Source of the DNA: Lactococcus fujiensis JCM 16395
Lineage (GTDB): Bacteria > Bacillota > Bacilli > Lactobacillales > Streptococcaceae
DNA length: 64,000 bases
Assembly: GCF_002441655.1 (NCBI RefSeq)
Contig: NZ_JXJU01000008.1
Location: 1 to 64,000, forward strand
Reading direction: 5' to 3'
Shown piece after piece: positions 26,104 through 34,936 of the stretch. The translations under genes were made by a program, and so were the position numbers. The notes under the pieces were generated by a model. That model saw only the letters and a list, made by a program, of their open reading frames with translations. It did no database searches and was not told the origin of the DNA. Positions within the stretch are counted from its first letter, which is position 1; every line of letters starts with the position of its first letter.

Positions 26104-26727
26104 TTAAAGTCGTGTGCTCAAAAACTCCAGCAGCTTAGCCAATTCCATTTCGACAAAATCAGGTTTGGCTTTATTTTCCGAGCCAGGCTCCCATAGACCA
26201 ATGCTGGCGCAATTGTCTAGTTCGGGACTGGCAATCAAGTCCATGATATAATGTACCACGGCTTGGCGCGTCATCTGCACGCCGATAAAAGGCTCCGATT
26301 CAGCCAATTTGACATAATCGGTCTTCTGATTATCGTTGTACAGCCAAGGCTGGCGAATGTATGTATAGTTCAGATTTGACGCCTTGAGCACGACATAGCT
26401 TTCCTTGTGGCGGTCAATTCCTGCGCCCATCATGCGCTTGTTCCAGTCGCCTTATTTGCCAGCGACTTCATCATGCACACCGAGCGCCGCCGCGATAAGC
26501 ACGTGCTGCGAAGGGACAAGCACTTCCGTCAAATTTGACGTTGCTTGCCCATTGTCAAAATTCACATAGATAAAATCTTGGTTTTTGACAGCTTGACGTA
26601 AAAGCTCTAAATCTTTGGCCTGTGTGACATTTCCGTCAAATTTGACAACATTTTTGTAAGTGCTGACACCAAGAGGTGTGGTCTATCCGCTTTCACTACT
26701 TGCATTAATCAATAAAATTTTTGCCAT
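26104..26727 (-). pseudogene. NAD(P)-binding (NmrA/SDR-a5-like) protein with two in-frame stops
   Basis: From ATG 26727, with a perfect GGAGG site, the frame reads MAKILLINASSESG, then TAG, then TTPLGVSTYKNVVKFDGNVT through HDEVAGK, then TAA, then GDWNKRMMGAGIDRHKESY to the end at 26104. The frame is otherwise intact over 207 codons. The C-terminal YTYIRQPWLYND and the internal VLIAAALGVHDEV fit an NAD(P)H-binding atypical SDR. Two nonsense changes without frameshifts suggest recent loss. Its local base use is less AT-rich than neighbours. Confidence 0.8.
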
Positions 26728-26781
26728 AAATACCTCCTTACGAATAATTAAAACTCGCTCTTTTATATAAGCAAAATATAA

Positions 26782-26810
26782 GCCTTCAAGTAAACTTGAA
26801 GGCAAATAAT
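26782..26810 (-). terminator. Terminator after alcohol dehydrogenase gene
   Basis: Perfect 10-bp stem GCCTTCAAGT / ACTTGAAGGC with a 2-base loop followed by TTATATTTT on the minus strand. Confidence 0.75.
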
Positions 26811-26824
26811 TAGTATGAATTTAT

Positions 26825-27868
26825 TTAATCAGAAAGTGCTAAAAGTGACTTAATCGTTCGGCGTTGGTCCATATCAACATAAGCTGCCTGAATCTCTTCA
26901 AGTTTGTAAGTTTGAGAAAAGACACGACCTGGTTCAATCGATCCATCCAGAACTTTTTCAAGTAACAAGTTCTTAACATCTGATGTGACGGAAGCAATTC
27001 CGCCACGTATGCCAATATTCTTCATGAATAATTGGTCCATATAAGGATTATAGTTCATGTCGTGTGGGAGGCCAACACGGCCTACAATAGCACCTGGGCG
27101 AGCCACTTGAAAAGCTGTTTCAATAGATTGTGCTGTTCCAACGCATTCAAGTACTGCATCTGCGCCGAGTCCATCAGTTAATGATCGTACCGCTTCAACT
27201 GCTTTCTCACCTCTGTCAGCAATGACATCCGTTGCTCCAAAGTCCCGCGCTAAATTTGCTCTGTCTTCATGTCGACTCATCATGATGATTCGAGAAGCCC
27301 CAAGCAACTTTGCACCTATGACTGCACAAAGACCAACGGCTCCATCACCAAAGACAACAACCGTGTCTCCAGCTTTGACCTCTGCCGAATCAGCCGCATG
27401 AAAACCAGTTGGCATCACATCCGCAAGTGTGGTTAATGAAGCTAACATTTCTGAAGAATAATCCTCAGGTTGACCAGGAATTTTGATTAAGGCGCCGTCA
27501 GCATTGATAGCACGTAAATATTCCGCTTGGTAGCCCCCGTTTGAACCTTTTTCGACATTCGGACAGTTGCCATCAAAACCAGCCAAACAAATTTTGCATT
27601 TACCACAACCATGCGTAAATGGAACCACAACAAAATCTCCAACTTTAATTTGGTGGACTGCTGAGCCAATTGAATCAACAATCCCAATTGCTTCATGCCC
27701 AACCAAACCACTGGGACGTTGTGTTATGCCTCGGAACCACCACAAGTCTGACCCACAAACGCAAGCCCGAACAATCCGAATGATTGCGTCTGTTGAATTT
27801 TTGAGTTTTGGTTTTTCCACGTCACGAACATCTATTTTTCCTGCACTTTCAAAATAAGCTGCTTTCAT
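26825..27868 (-). CDS. Zinc-dependent alcohol dehydrogenase family protein
   Basis: A 347-aa medium-chain dehydrogenase. Catalytic zinc ligands lie in RACVCGSDLWW and GHEAIGIV; the structural zinc loop is CGKCKICLAGFDGNC. The NAD(P) Rossmann motif is GDGAVGLCAV. It resembles threonine/sorbitol-dehydrogenase-like ADHs of unknown physiological substrate. It lies 24 bases downstream of the aldo/keto reductase gene on the same strand and belongs to the redox island. Confidence 0.9.
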   Translation of the reverse strand: MKAAYFESAGKIDVRDVEKPKLKNSTDAIIRIVRACVCGSDLWWFRGITQRPSGLVGHEAIGIVDSIGSAVHQIKVGDFVVVPFTHGCGKCKICLAGFDGNCPNVEKGSNGGYQAEYLRAINADGALIKIPGQPEDYSSEMLASLTTLADVMPTGFHAADSAEVKAGDTVVVFGDGAVGLCAVIGAKLLGASRIIMMSRHEDRANLARDFGATDVIADRGEKAVEAVRSLTDGLGADAVLECVGTAQSIETAFQVARPGAIVGRVGLPHDMNYNPYMDQLFMKNIGIRGGIASVTSDVKNLLLEKVLDGSIEPGRVFSQTYKLEEIQAAYVDMDQRRTIKSLLALSD

Positions 27869-27892
27869 TTTTTTCTCCTTTTTGTATAAAAA

Positions 27893-28735
27893 TTAATCTT
27901 CAATTGTCCATGCCAAAAAACGTTGAACTTGCTCTTCATAGGGAAGCTCAAAATAGGCTTTATTTTTATCCATCGCTTCTATTTCTGTCAGCTCTGACGG
28001 TTCCAGTTCAAAATCATAGACATCCAAATTTTCCGCCAAATGAACTTCTGATGTTGAACGTGGGAAAATCACAATTCCTTCTTGCAAATGCCAGCGGAGA
28101 ATAATTTGTGCCGCCGATTTCCCATATTTTTCTCCTAATTCAGCAAATAAAGGTTCTTCAAGCAATACCTTATCTCCATGACCCAAAGGATACCAAGCTT
28201 CCATGACCGTTCTATAAGGTGCAAGGTATGCTTTGAGATCTTTCTGTTGTTGATAGGGATGCATCTCCACCTGAATAATTTGCGGCTTTATTTTTGCTGA
28301 GTCAAAAATTTTGGTCAACCGAGGCCCGTCAAAATTAGAAATTCCAATGGCTTTTACTTTCCCATCTAAGTAGGCTTTTTCTAGCATTTTCCAGCCTGCA
28401 TCAACATTGCCAACTTGTTGGTGGAGAAGGACCAAGTCAATGTGCTCTAAACCGAGTCGCTTCAACATGCGATCAATTGCCGTAGGGTCAGCATATTCAG
28501 TAGGCCACAATTTACTGGTCACCCAAATGTCATTCCGTTCAATACCAGAATCATTAATGGCTTGACCAACACTTTTCTCGTTCTGATAGGCGTGAGCTGT
28601 ATCAATGTGACGATAACCAAGCCGCAAAGCAAGACTAACCGCATCATATGTCGCTTGACCTTCAGGAATTTGGTAAACCCCCAAGCCAAGTTGAGGCATT
28701 TCTAGACCATTATTTAATTTTATTTTTTTATTCAT
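27893..28735 (-). CDS. Aldo/keto reductase (2,5-diketo-D-gluconate reductase-like)
   Basis: A 280-aa TIM-barrel NADPH reductase of the AKR5 type. The catalytic tetrad is visible: Asp and Tyr in HIDTAHAYQNE, Lys in WVTSKLW, His in LVLLHQQ. The C-terminal cofactor segment reads VIFPRSTSEVHLAENL. Substrate could be any small aldehyde or diketone. It follows the MFS gene and precedes the zinc ADH. Confidence 0.9.
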   Translation of the reverse strand: MNKKIKLNNGLEMPQLGLGVYQIPEGQATYDAVSLALRLGYRHIDTAHAYQNEKSVGQAINDSGIERNDIWVTSKLWPTEYADPTAIDRMLKRLGLEHIDLVLLHQQVGNVDAGWKMLEKAYLDGKVKAIGISNFDGPRLTKIFDSAKIKPQIIQVEMHPYQQQKDLKAYLAPYRTVMEAWYPLGHGDKVLLEEPLFAELGEKYGKSAAQIILRWHLQEGIVIFPRSTSEVHLAENLDVYDFELEPSELTEIEAMDKNKAYFELPYEEQVQRFLAWTIED

Positions 28736-28807
28736 TTTACTTTTTTACTTTCCTCATTTCAGATTTATAAGATGATTATAAATCATTCTATCGCTAATAA
28801 CAAATGC

Positions 28808-30148
28808 TTAATTTGACGGATGATATGCTCCAAAAGCATAATTTGTGACATATAGAACAATGAGACCTAGGGTTAAAAATAGAACCACGAAGCCCATGAC
28901 AACATGATAATACAACAAGGTATTTTTAATCTTTGCCGTTGCTAAAACAACTAGCGAAAGTCCAACTGGACCACCTAACTGGTGCATCATATTTGTCAGA
29001 CCAGATGCCGCACCAGATAATTCAGGCGCGACATCTTCCACACCTGCTGCAGTTAATGGAGCCAATAACCAACCTTGTCCTAAACCTACAATGAACATTG
29101 GTAAACCAATTGCCAGCCAATAACCATGAGCAGGATTCATCAAAGCTGTCAGAAGCATCCCTAGTAAGAGAATACTCTGCCCAACAATTAATAGAAATTG
29201 ATTTCCCCATTTTTCAGTCAATTGAGGCAAAACCAGTGCTGAGAAAAACCCAACAAGTGTTAATGGCAGAAAGCCCATGCCAGCTTCTAAAGGACTAAAA
29301 TGATAAAAATTTTGCATGATTTGTGGAAGGATAAACCAATATGTTAACATGGCCATCATAAACAAAAATCTAGCTAAATAAGCTCCCGTCCGGACTTTAT
29401 TCTTAAATATTTCCATCGGGATCAGCGCATAAGATAATCTCTGTTCGTACCAATAAAATCCAAAACATGCAACAAGTGACAAGATGATTAATAGCCAACC
29501 ACCTGTTGTGATACCATAGACAAATAAGAGTGCAATCAGCACTGAGGCCAAACTTCCTCCCCAGTCAATGCGTTGCTTTCGCTTTTTTCCTTTTTCAATC
29601 ACTTTCCAAGTCATCAAAATTAAAATCAACGAGAGAGGGACATTGATAAGAAAACCGGCACGCCATGTTACCGCCGAAGTCAACCAACCTCCTAAAAGCA
29701 ATCCTACTGAAGCTCCAATTCCTGCAGTTACCCCATAAGATGCAATGGCTTTCGTTCTCAATTGACCACTGTAATAATCCATTAAGAGTGCCAATGATGT
29801 CGGTGCAATAATGGCTGACCCGAGACCTTGAATGGCTCGCCAAACAATCATTTGTGTTCCAGATTGAGTCAGAGCGATACTTAAACTTGCAGTAGCGAAG
29901 ATTGCTAAACCAATCATAAAAATAATTTTACGTCCCAATAAATCACCCAAACGACCCGCTAGCAATAAAAAACCGCCAAAAGTAATGGTATAAGCATTAG
30001 AAACCCATGATAATTGTATTTCATTCATTCTCAGATTCGAAGCAATCTTCAAAGTACTTGTAAAAATGATCGAATTATCCATCAAAATTAAAAAATAAGA
30101 CATCAAGACGATGACTAAAGGAAGTCCTAATTTTTTACTCTTTTCCAT
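28808..30148 (-). CDS. MFS drug/solute exporter (DHA2-like)
   Basis: A 446-aa major-facilitator transporter with about 12-14 helices. The family A-loop is AGRLGDLLGRK, and the N-terminal LMDNSIIFTSTLKIASNLRM and SWVSNAYTITFGGFLLLAG are typical of EmrB/QacA-type proton-coupled multidrug exporters. The start overlaps the end of the NAD(P)-binding gene by 14 bases. Context suggests export of a compound handled by the neighbouring reductases. Confidence 0.88.
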   Translation of the reverse strand: MEKSKKLGLPLVIVLMSYFLILMDNSIIFTSTLKIASNLRMNEIQLSWVSNAYTITFGGFLLLAGRLGDLLGRKIIFMIGLAIFATASLSIALTQSGTQMIVWRAIQGLGSAIIAPTSLALLMDYYSGQLRTKAIASYGVTAGIGASVGLLLGGWLTSAVTWRAGFLINVPLSLILILMTWKVIEKGKKRKQRIDWGGSLASVLIALLFVYGITTGGWLLIILSLVACFGFYWYEQRLSYALIPMEIFKNKVRTGAYLARFLFMMAMLTYWFILPQIMQNFYHFSPLEAGMGFLPLTLVGFFSALVLPQLTEKWGNQFLLIVGQSILLLGMLLTALMNPAHGYWLAIGLPMFIVGLGQGWLLAPLTAAGVEDVAPELSGAASGLTNMMHQLGGPVGLSLVVLATAKIKNTLLYYHVVMGFVVLFLTLGLIVLYVTNYAFGAYHPSN

Positions 30149-30518
30149 ATTTTACCCTTTCATTTTCTAAGAGCAAGTCAAAACAAGCTGCAGCACTCTT
30201 GAATTGCAGAAAACCTTCGTGACGTTGAACGTCACAGGCCAATATTGCAATAAGGGGAACATTTTGTTCAAGAAAATAACTTAAGATGACGCCATTTTGA
30301 CAGGTGATTACAACTGCATCCACCCCTTCAGCTGCCACATGACAAATAAACGGATCATATGCATCCCCCGAAATCAATTGAATTCGGTCCGATACCAGAT
30401 CAATCCTTCCATCCGCATTTCTTGCCAGTAGTGCTAATTGCCATGAAGTGTTCTCCAAGATCCTTTGCGTTAAATCTCGTCCAATTTTTCCAGCCGCGCC
30501 AACAATTAATATTTTCAT
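30135..30518 (-). CDS. Short NAD(P)-binding Rossmann protein (NmrA/SDR-like, abbreviated)
   Basis: A 127-aa protein starting MKILIVGAAGKIGRDLTQRI, with a GxxGxxG dinucleotide motif typical of atypical SDRs. Full-length relatives have about 200 residues or more, so this is either a truncated remnant or a minimal form; the reading frame itself is clean. The start at 30518 is chosen over 30560 because of the GGAGCAGGT ribosome site. First gene after lysR in the island. Confidence 0.7.
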   Translation of the reverse strand: MKILIVGAAGKIGRDLTQRILENTSWQLALLARNADGRIDLVSDRIQLISGDAYDPFICHVAAEGVDAVVITCQNGVILSYFLEQNVPLIAILACDVQRHEGFLQFKSAAACFDLLLENERVKYGKE

Positions 30519-30607
30519 ACCTGCTCCTTTCACATTGAACAGTATAAAACAAAAAAGCACTCCTGAGAAATGCTTATTTTTGACCTTACTATGCTTTTAA
30601 AGCATAT

Positions 30608-31477
30608 CTATTCATAAAGATAAAGTTTTATAAAAGCTCTTGTGACTGGGCTAAGCGGAACATTTTTCTTCCAAGCTAAAACACTTTGAGTCAAAATATC
30701 AGGATTGAGCGGTCGTGTAACAATATTTGGAAAACCCTCACGTAATGCTCCTTCAGTGACAATGGCAGAGGCTACTCCTTCATTAACAAGTGGAAATAGA
30801 TTAAATCCAAGATTAAAGCCACCAATGATATTAAAATCTTCAATCTTTCCTTTGGCCCATTCGGCAAAATATTGTCGCACCTCGTGTCTTTGTGAAATCA
30901 ATAAGGGTTCATTCGCAAGATTTTCAAAGGTCACTGCTTCTAATTGTGCTAAAGGATTATCTCTTTGTGTGAGAAAGACCCAGTGTTCCTTTATATTTAA
31001 TCGTTCGACATGATATTTTTCAGTCGAGGCGGGTTCAAGAATAAAGCCAACATCCACTAGACCTGAATCAATTCGGCTCTTAATTTCATCAGCATTCCCT
31101 GAATATATTGAAAATCTTATTTTAGGGTGTTCATTTCTAAGCACGCGCAAAGTTTTGGCAATACTATCGGCCGTAAAGCCTTCTAATGCACCAATCGTAA
31201 GATGCCCTGTAAGTTCAGCATTTTTTCGATCCGCAAAAACACGACTCGTATTGCTTTCGAGTGTCAAAATTTCTTCTGCTTTAATTTTAAGAAATTGACC
31301 ATCTTCGGTAAGGATCACTTTTCGTCCTTCACGAATAAAAAGTTGTGTATCTAATTCTTCTAATTCCTTGATTTGTCTTGATAACGTCGGTTGAGTGATA
31401 TAAAGTAGTTCCGCTGCTTTAGAGAATGTCCCCACAGTCGCAACTGTCCAAAAATAGCGTAATATTCTGATTTCCAT
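30608..31477 (-). CDS. LysR-type transcriptional regulator
   Basis: A 289-aa LTTR. The winged HTH reads TFSKAAELLYITQPTLSRQI (about residues 18-37) and is followed by a linker helix and a periplasmic-binding-like effector domain with HLTIGALEGFTAD. It is upstream of, and on the same strand as, the redox island, whose genes it probably controls. Its promoter -10 lies six bases before the ATG and no ribosome site is visible, so the mRNA may be leaderless. Confidence 0.92.
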   Translation of the reverse strand: MEIRILRYFWTVATVGTFSKAAELLYITQPTLSRQIKELEELDTQLFIREGRKVILTEDGQFLKIKAEEILTLESNTSRVFADRKNAELTGHLTIGALEGFTADSIAKTLRVLRNEHPKIRFSIYSGNADEIKSRIDSGLVDVGFILEPASTEKYHVERLNIKEHWVFLTQRDNPLAQLEAVTFENLANEPLLISQRHEVRQYFAEWAKGKIEDFNIIGGFNLGFNLFPLVNEGVASAIVTEGALREGFPNIVTRPLNPDILTQSVLAWKKNVPLSPVTRAFIKLYLYE

Positions 31478-31483
31478 GCCTAT

Positions 31484-31492
31484 ATTATAGCA
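31484..31492 (-). promoter_or_regulatory. lysR extended -10 promoter, predicted leaderless
   Basis: TGC-TATAAT on the minus strand with the -10 hexamer at 31484-31489. The ATG (31477) follows after six bases. No -35 is recognisable, which is common for extended -10 promoters. Confidence 0.6.
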
Positions 31493-31570
31493 CAGCCTCC
31501 AATATTATTAGAAAGAACAGTGGAAAATTCATGATTTATCTGATAATTCTATTTTATTAGAAACAATTCT

Positions 31571-31599
31571 TTGCTTTTGTATGCTATATTATGTATAAT
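31571..31599 (+). promoter_or_regulatory. Promoter of the YjzC-like gene
   Basis: -35 TTGCTT (31571-31576), 17-bp spacer, -10 TATAAT (31594-31599), about 65 bases upstream of the start codon. Confidence 0.7.
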
Positions 31600-31663
31600 T
31601 AATAAAAAAATTAATAGTTTGTTGCAATATTGATATTAGAATCCAAAAAAAGGAGGAAAATTC

Positions 31664-31825
31664 ATGATGACGAGCCATACAAAAACTTGTGCCCCAAAAC
31701 CAGGGCATTACCACGAGGTTGGACCGAACGGTCAAATTGCTACCAATGGCCATAAAGCTATTATCGGCAAGGGGGATCGACTCCCTCCCACCTCGACTTT
31801 TGGAAATCGTTGGGAGCGAGACTAA
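31664..31825 (+). CDS. YjzC-like small protein
   Basis: A 53-aa ORF with a perfect AGGAGG site and its own promoter and terminator. The protein begins MMTSHTKTCAPKPGHYHEVG and contains GPNGQIATNG and KGDRLPPT, the pattern of the small YjzC family (P-G-x-Y-x-E-x-G then K-x-G-x-x-x-P-P). Function of the family is unknown. Three His residues lie close together near the N-terminus together with one Cys. Divergent from the lysR gene. Confidence 0.78.
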   Translation: MMTSHTKTCAPKPGHYHEVGPNGQIATNGHKAIIGKGDRLPPTSTFGNRWERD

Positions 31826-31851
31826 AAAAAGAGCCTGAAGCTCTTTTTTTA
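31824..31851 (+). terminator. Bidirectional terminator between YjzC-like and small winged-helix genes
   Basis: Stem AAAAAGAGC / GCTCTTTTT with loop CTGAA, T runs on both strands. It serves the convergent genes on either side; the minus-strand stop codon lies in its right arm. Confidence 0.85.
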
Positions 31852-32028
31852 TTTTTTAAACTGATAAAAACAACGTTTTGGACTAAAAATTAAATCTTCT
31901 TTTTTTAATTGTGCAATCGCTTTTGAAACTTCCTTTTTATCAAGTTCTAATTCAACGGCAATGGCTTTAGAATCTAACATTGTATCTTTTTCTTGAAAAA
32001 CTCTTAATACTTCTGCTTTTACATCCAT
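31849..32028 (-). CDS. Small winged-helix DNA-binding-like protein
   Basis: A 59-aa ORF with an AGGAGG ribosome site. It begins MDVKAEVLRVFQEKD and contains SKAIAVELELDKKEVSKAIA, a helix-turn-helix, followed by QLKKEDLIFSPKRCFYQF, a plausible wing. It resembles minimal MarR/Z-DNA-like domains of about 60 residues. It lies 17 bases after the DUF4811 gene on the same strand, so it may be in the efflux operon. Target unknown. Confidence 0.7.
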   Translation of the reverse strand: MDVKAEVLRVFQEKDTMLDSKAIAVELELDKKEVSKAIAQLKKEDLIFSPKRCFYQFKK

Positions 32029-32045
32029 TTAGAAATTCCTCCTTT

Positions 32046-32774
32046 CTAATTTTTGATTCCCAAAAATGTTTTAAGTTGGCTAACCATTAGTTCTGAGTAG
32101 GCTTTTGGGTTTGACTTTTTTAGTTTTTCCAGAGCCAATGCTTTTTCAGGATCTGCTTTAAGTTCTGCCGCCTGTTGCTTCATTAAATCAGCTTGACTTT
32201 TAACTAATTTATCCGCTTGCGCTTCTGTCAACAAAAGCCATGTTTTCTCTGGAATCTTTATTGTGCTTATTTCTTGAACAAGTTGTCCCTCTTCACCCCC
32301 TATGCCAAACAATAATTTTGACCATTTGTCGGTGAATTCACGTCGTTTAGTGATTGTCTCGACTTCGGGTGATTCAAGGTCAACGACTTGATAGGTTGCT
32401 TTTTTCTTGATGGCTGTGACTATTTGGCTGATTGAATCTGTAGCAGGCTTAAATTGAGGGCTTGCCTTTTTTTCTGTCTTTGAAGTTCGATAAATGAAAA
32501 CATAATTTCCGGTATTTTGTCCAATTTCCGCTTTGATAATCATGCCAAAGGGCGAAGACAAATCACCAGCCGTATAAATATCAGTCGAACGTTGACGACT
32601 TGTGACAATTTTCGTCCCCCAATTTTTATCCAAATGCAACGTAAGAAGTCCCACAGACAATACTAACATTAGAATCGAAGTCCCTCCAATCAAAATTCGC
32701 AATAAAAGTGATTTAAGCACTACCAGACCAATGTAGGTTAATAAGGTAAAGAGCACAATGAGAAAAATAATCAT
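32046..32774 (-). CDS. DUF4811 membrane-anchored protein
   Basis: A 242-aa protein with two N-terminal transmembrane helices (about residues 1-45) and a hydrophilic C-terminal domain ending in a Lys-rich helix. It matches the DUF4811 family, which regularly accompanies MDR-type MFS pumps in lactic acid bacteria. The start overlaps the MFS stop by four bases, so translation is coupled. Probably an accessory subunit; function unproven. Confidence 0.82.
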   Translation of the reverse strand: MIIFLIVLFTLLTYIGLVVLKSLLLRILIGGTSILMLVLSVGLLTLHLDKNWGTKIVTSRQRSTDIYTAGDLSSPFGMIIKAEIGQNTGNYVFIYRTSKTEKKASPQFKPATDSISQIVTAIKKKATYQVVDLESPEVETITKRREFTDKWSKLLFGIGGEEGQLVQEISTIKIPEKTWLLLTEAQADKLVKSQADLMKQQAAELKADPEKALALEKLKKSNPKAYSELMVSQLKTFLGIKN

Positions 32775-34333
32775 TTGACTTGCCCTCCTTTACTTTGTAA
32801 ATCGTCAGCCTGATTGGAAATATGTAAAACGTGTCCACGTAAAAAGAATGCTGTAATCAGAGCCATGATAGCAAAAGCGAGTCCTAACGCAAAAGAAACA
32901 TGATAACCGGTCAACATGGCCTGAATTAATTTATCCGCGTAGAGTAATGGGTTTGTTGTTTTCAAGTGTGCAGCTGGTTGGGCATGGGTAATAACATTTT
33001 GTGTCACTGATGATAGGAGAGCCACAACGACCGCCGATGCCACCTGTCGCGCTGTATTGTTGGATGCAGTTCCATCAGCAGCTTCTGAGATGGGTAAGGC
33101 CTTCATTGCTGAAGCGGTCAGAGGCATAAAGACCATGGCAATTCCAAACATCCGCATGCCATAAAGAGCCGTGATAAAAATATTGGGCGTCTCAGCCGTT
33201 AAAAACACAAAGGGAAAGGTCCCTATAATCAGTATCACTGAGCCTACGAGAGCTAACCGTTTAGCACCTACACGATCATAAGCAAGTCCTGCGATGGGAG
33301 ACATAATTCCCATCATTAAAGCCCCAGGTAACAAGACCAAGCCAGAATCCAAAGCGGACAGGCCATGCACTTCTTGCATATAAAGTGGCAACATCATTTC
33401 GACACCCATCATAGCCATTGTTATTAAGGCGATTACAATCGTCGTCAGTGTGAATTGTTTAGTCTTGAAAACGCGTAAATCCAAAAATGGTTTAGTCATA
33501 TGAAACTGTCGATAGCCGAAGACTAAGATGATCATCACCCCAAAGAGAATGGGCATAATGACGGTATTCAATTTGGACCAACCATCTGTTGCCACATTCG
33601 TAAAGCCCCAAAGAAACAGACCAAATCCTAACACAGATTCAATTAATGAAATAATATCAAGTTTTATGGCTTTATTGGGCAAAACATCTTTGAGCACAAA
33701 AGGAGAAATCACAAGACATATTCCCAGAACGGAGAGGGGTAAAATAAATATCGTGCGCCAAGAGTCTGAGAAAGTTATCCCTAAGATCACATGGTTTTTA
33801 TTTAATATCCAGCCGGCAAAAGTGGGACCAACCGCTGGGGCCAATCCAACAACGAGCCCCCCCAAGCCCATGACAGCCCCCATCTGTTTTGGGGGATACA
33901 TATTAACAAGCACGACTTGCATGAGTGGCATGGTAATTCCGACAGCAGAAGCTTGTAAAATACGACCTGAAAGAAAAACCCACCAAGTTGACGGTTTTGG
34001 CAATGGGGCAGCGAATACAGTAAGCATTCCTGCAAATAAAATTATATATGCTATAATGTAAAGCTTTTTCGTTGAAAATTTAGTTGCCAAGTAGGCTGAC
34101 ACAGGAACCATAATTCCGTTTGCAAGTAAAAACCATGTCGTAGCTTGTTGTGCCGTAGCCATCGAAATGTTGTAATCTCGCATTAAAGTCGGAACAGTTG
34201 TCCCCAATACAGTTTGCATGAGCATCCCTGCAAAAGTCGCAAGCAAAATCAATGCGACCATTGGTGCCCTTCGGTAAGTTTTCCCATGACGATCTAAATT
34301 AAAAGTTGTGATCTCCTCATTTCCTACTTGCAC
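32771..34333 (-). CDS. MDR-family MFS exporter (DHA2, LmrB/EmrB-like)
   Basis: A 520-aa exporter with 14 predicted helices. It begins the transmembrane part at MVALILLATFAGMLMQTVLG and contains the motif C-like GLGGLVVGLAPAVGPTFAGW, characteristic of drug:H+ antiporters. It lies one base after the marR gene and overlaps the DUF4811 gene, giving a three-gene efflux operon. Substrates are not predictable. Confidence 0.9.
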   Translation of the reverse strand: MQVGNEEITTFNLDRHGKTYRRAPMVALILLATFAGMLMQTVLGTTVPTLMRDYNISMATAQQATTWFLLANGIMVPVSAYLATKFSTKKLYIIAYIILFAGMLTVFAAPLPKPSTWWVFLSGRILQASAVGITMPLMQVVLVNMYPPKQMGAVMGLGGLVVGLAPAVGPTFAGWILNKNHVILGITFSDSWRTIFILPLSVLGICLVISPFVLKDVLPNKAIKLDIISLIESVLGFGLFLWGFTNVATDGWSKLNTVIMPILFGVMIILVFGYRQFHMTKPFLDLRVFKTKQFTLTTIVIALITMAMMGVEMMLPLYMQEVHGLSALDSGLVLLPGALMMGIMSPIAGLAYDRVGAKRLALVGSVILIIGTFPFVFLTAETPNIFITALYGMRMFGIAMVFMPLTASAMKALPISEAADGTASNNTARQVASAVVVALLSSVTQNVITHAQPAAHLKTTNPLLYADKLIQAMLTGYHVSFALGLAFAIMALITAFFLRGHVLHISNQADDLQSKGGQVK

Positions 34334-34334
34334 T

Positions 34335-34784
34335 TTACTCCTCCTTTTCCTCGACTTTTATTATCTTCGTCCCTAATTCCAGAAAGAGTTCCCAATTACT
34401 AATAAATGACTTCGTGCGATTTTCACCCATTTCTTGGAAAATTCGATTGATTCGTCCAATTATACGCTCACGGCTTCGTTTAGTTTCGCGTCTCCCTTTA
34501 TCTGTTAAAGAAACCAATATTTTTCGCCGGTCTATTCTTGATATTTCGCGCTTAACCAAACCTTTTTCATCTAGATTATTAAGAATATTGGCGACACGTG
34601 CAGTACTTGTTCCAATGAATCGGGCAATTTCACTCGGTACAATGCTTTGGCCATTATTTCTATAGAGATAGGTAAGAACGAGCCTTTCCCCTTGAGCCTG
34701 CTCATTGAGCCTTAATAAGATTGCCTTACTTTCTTTTTTTTTGATGCATGAAAAAAATTCCTCTGCAGCTTGATTATAATCCAT
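34335..34784 (-). CDS. MarR-family transcriptional regulator
   Basis: A 149-aa winged-helix protein. The recognition region reads SEIARFIGTSTARVANILNN, followed by a basic wing with KREISRIDRRKILVSLTDKG. It heads the MFS-DUF4811 operon and is probably its autorepressor. The ATG has a GGAG site. An operator was not identified. Confidence 0.92.
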   Translation of the reverse strand: MDYNQAAEEFFSCIKKKESKAILLRLNEQAQGERLVLTYLYRNNGQSIVPSEIARFIGTSTARVANILNNLDEKGLVKREISRIDRRKILVSLTDKGRRETKRSRERIIGRINRIFQEMGENRTKSFISNWELFLELGTKIIKVEEKEE

Positions 34785-34911
34785 CTGTTCTCCTTAAACT
34801 AACGCCCTTCAACTAACTGTATTCTATTGCTAACACTTTTGCTTTTTCAGATTTTACTCTTTTATCATTTTAAAGTCAAGTTATTGTATTCTTTTGATTC
34901 CTTTGTAGATA

Positions 34912-34936
34912 AAAAAAAGAAAAGGTTAACCCTTTC
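34912..34936 (-). terminator. Terminator after GH25 gene
   Basis: Short stem AAAGG / CCTTT with loop GTTAA followed by a long T-rich run on the minus strand. Confidence 0.65.

Noticed and set aside
33528-34061. 177-codon plus-strand ORF over the MFS gene
   Set aside because: Antisense shadow; translation is not like any protein, and the minus-strand gene is unambiguous.
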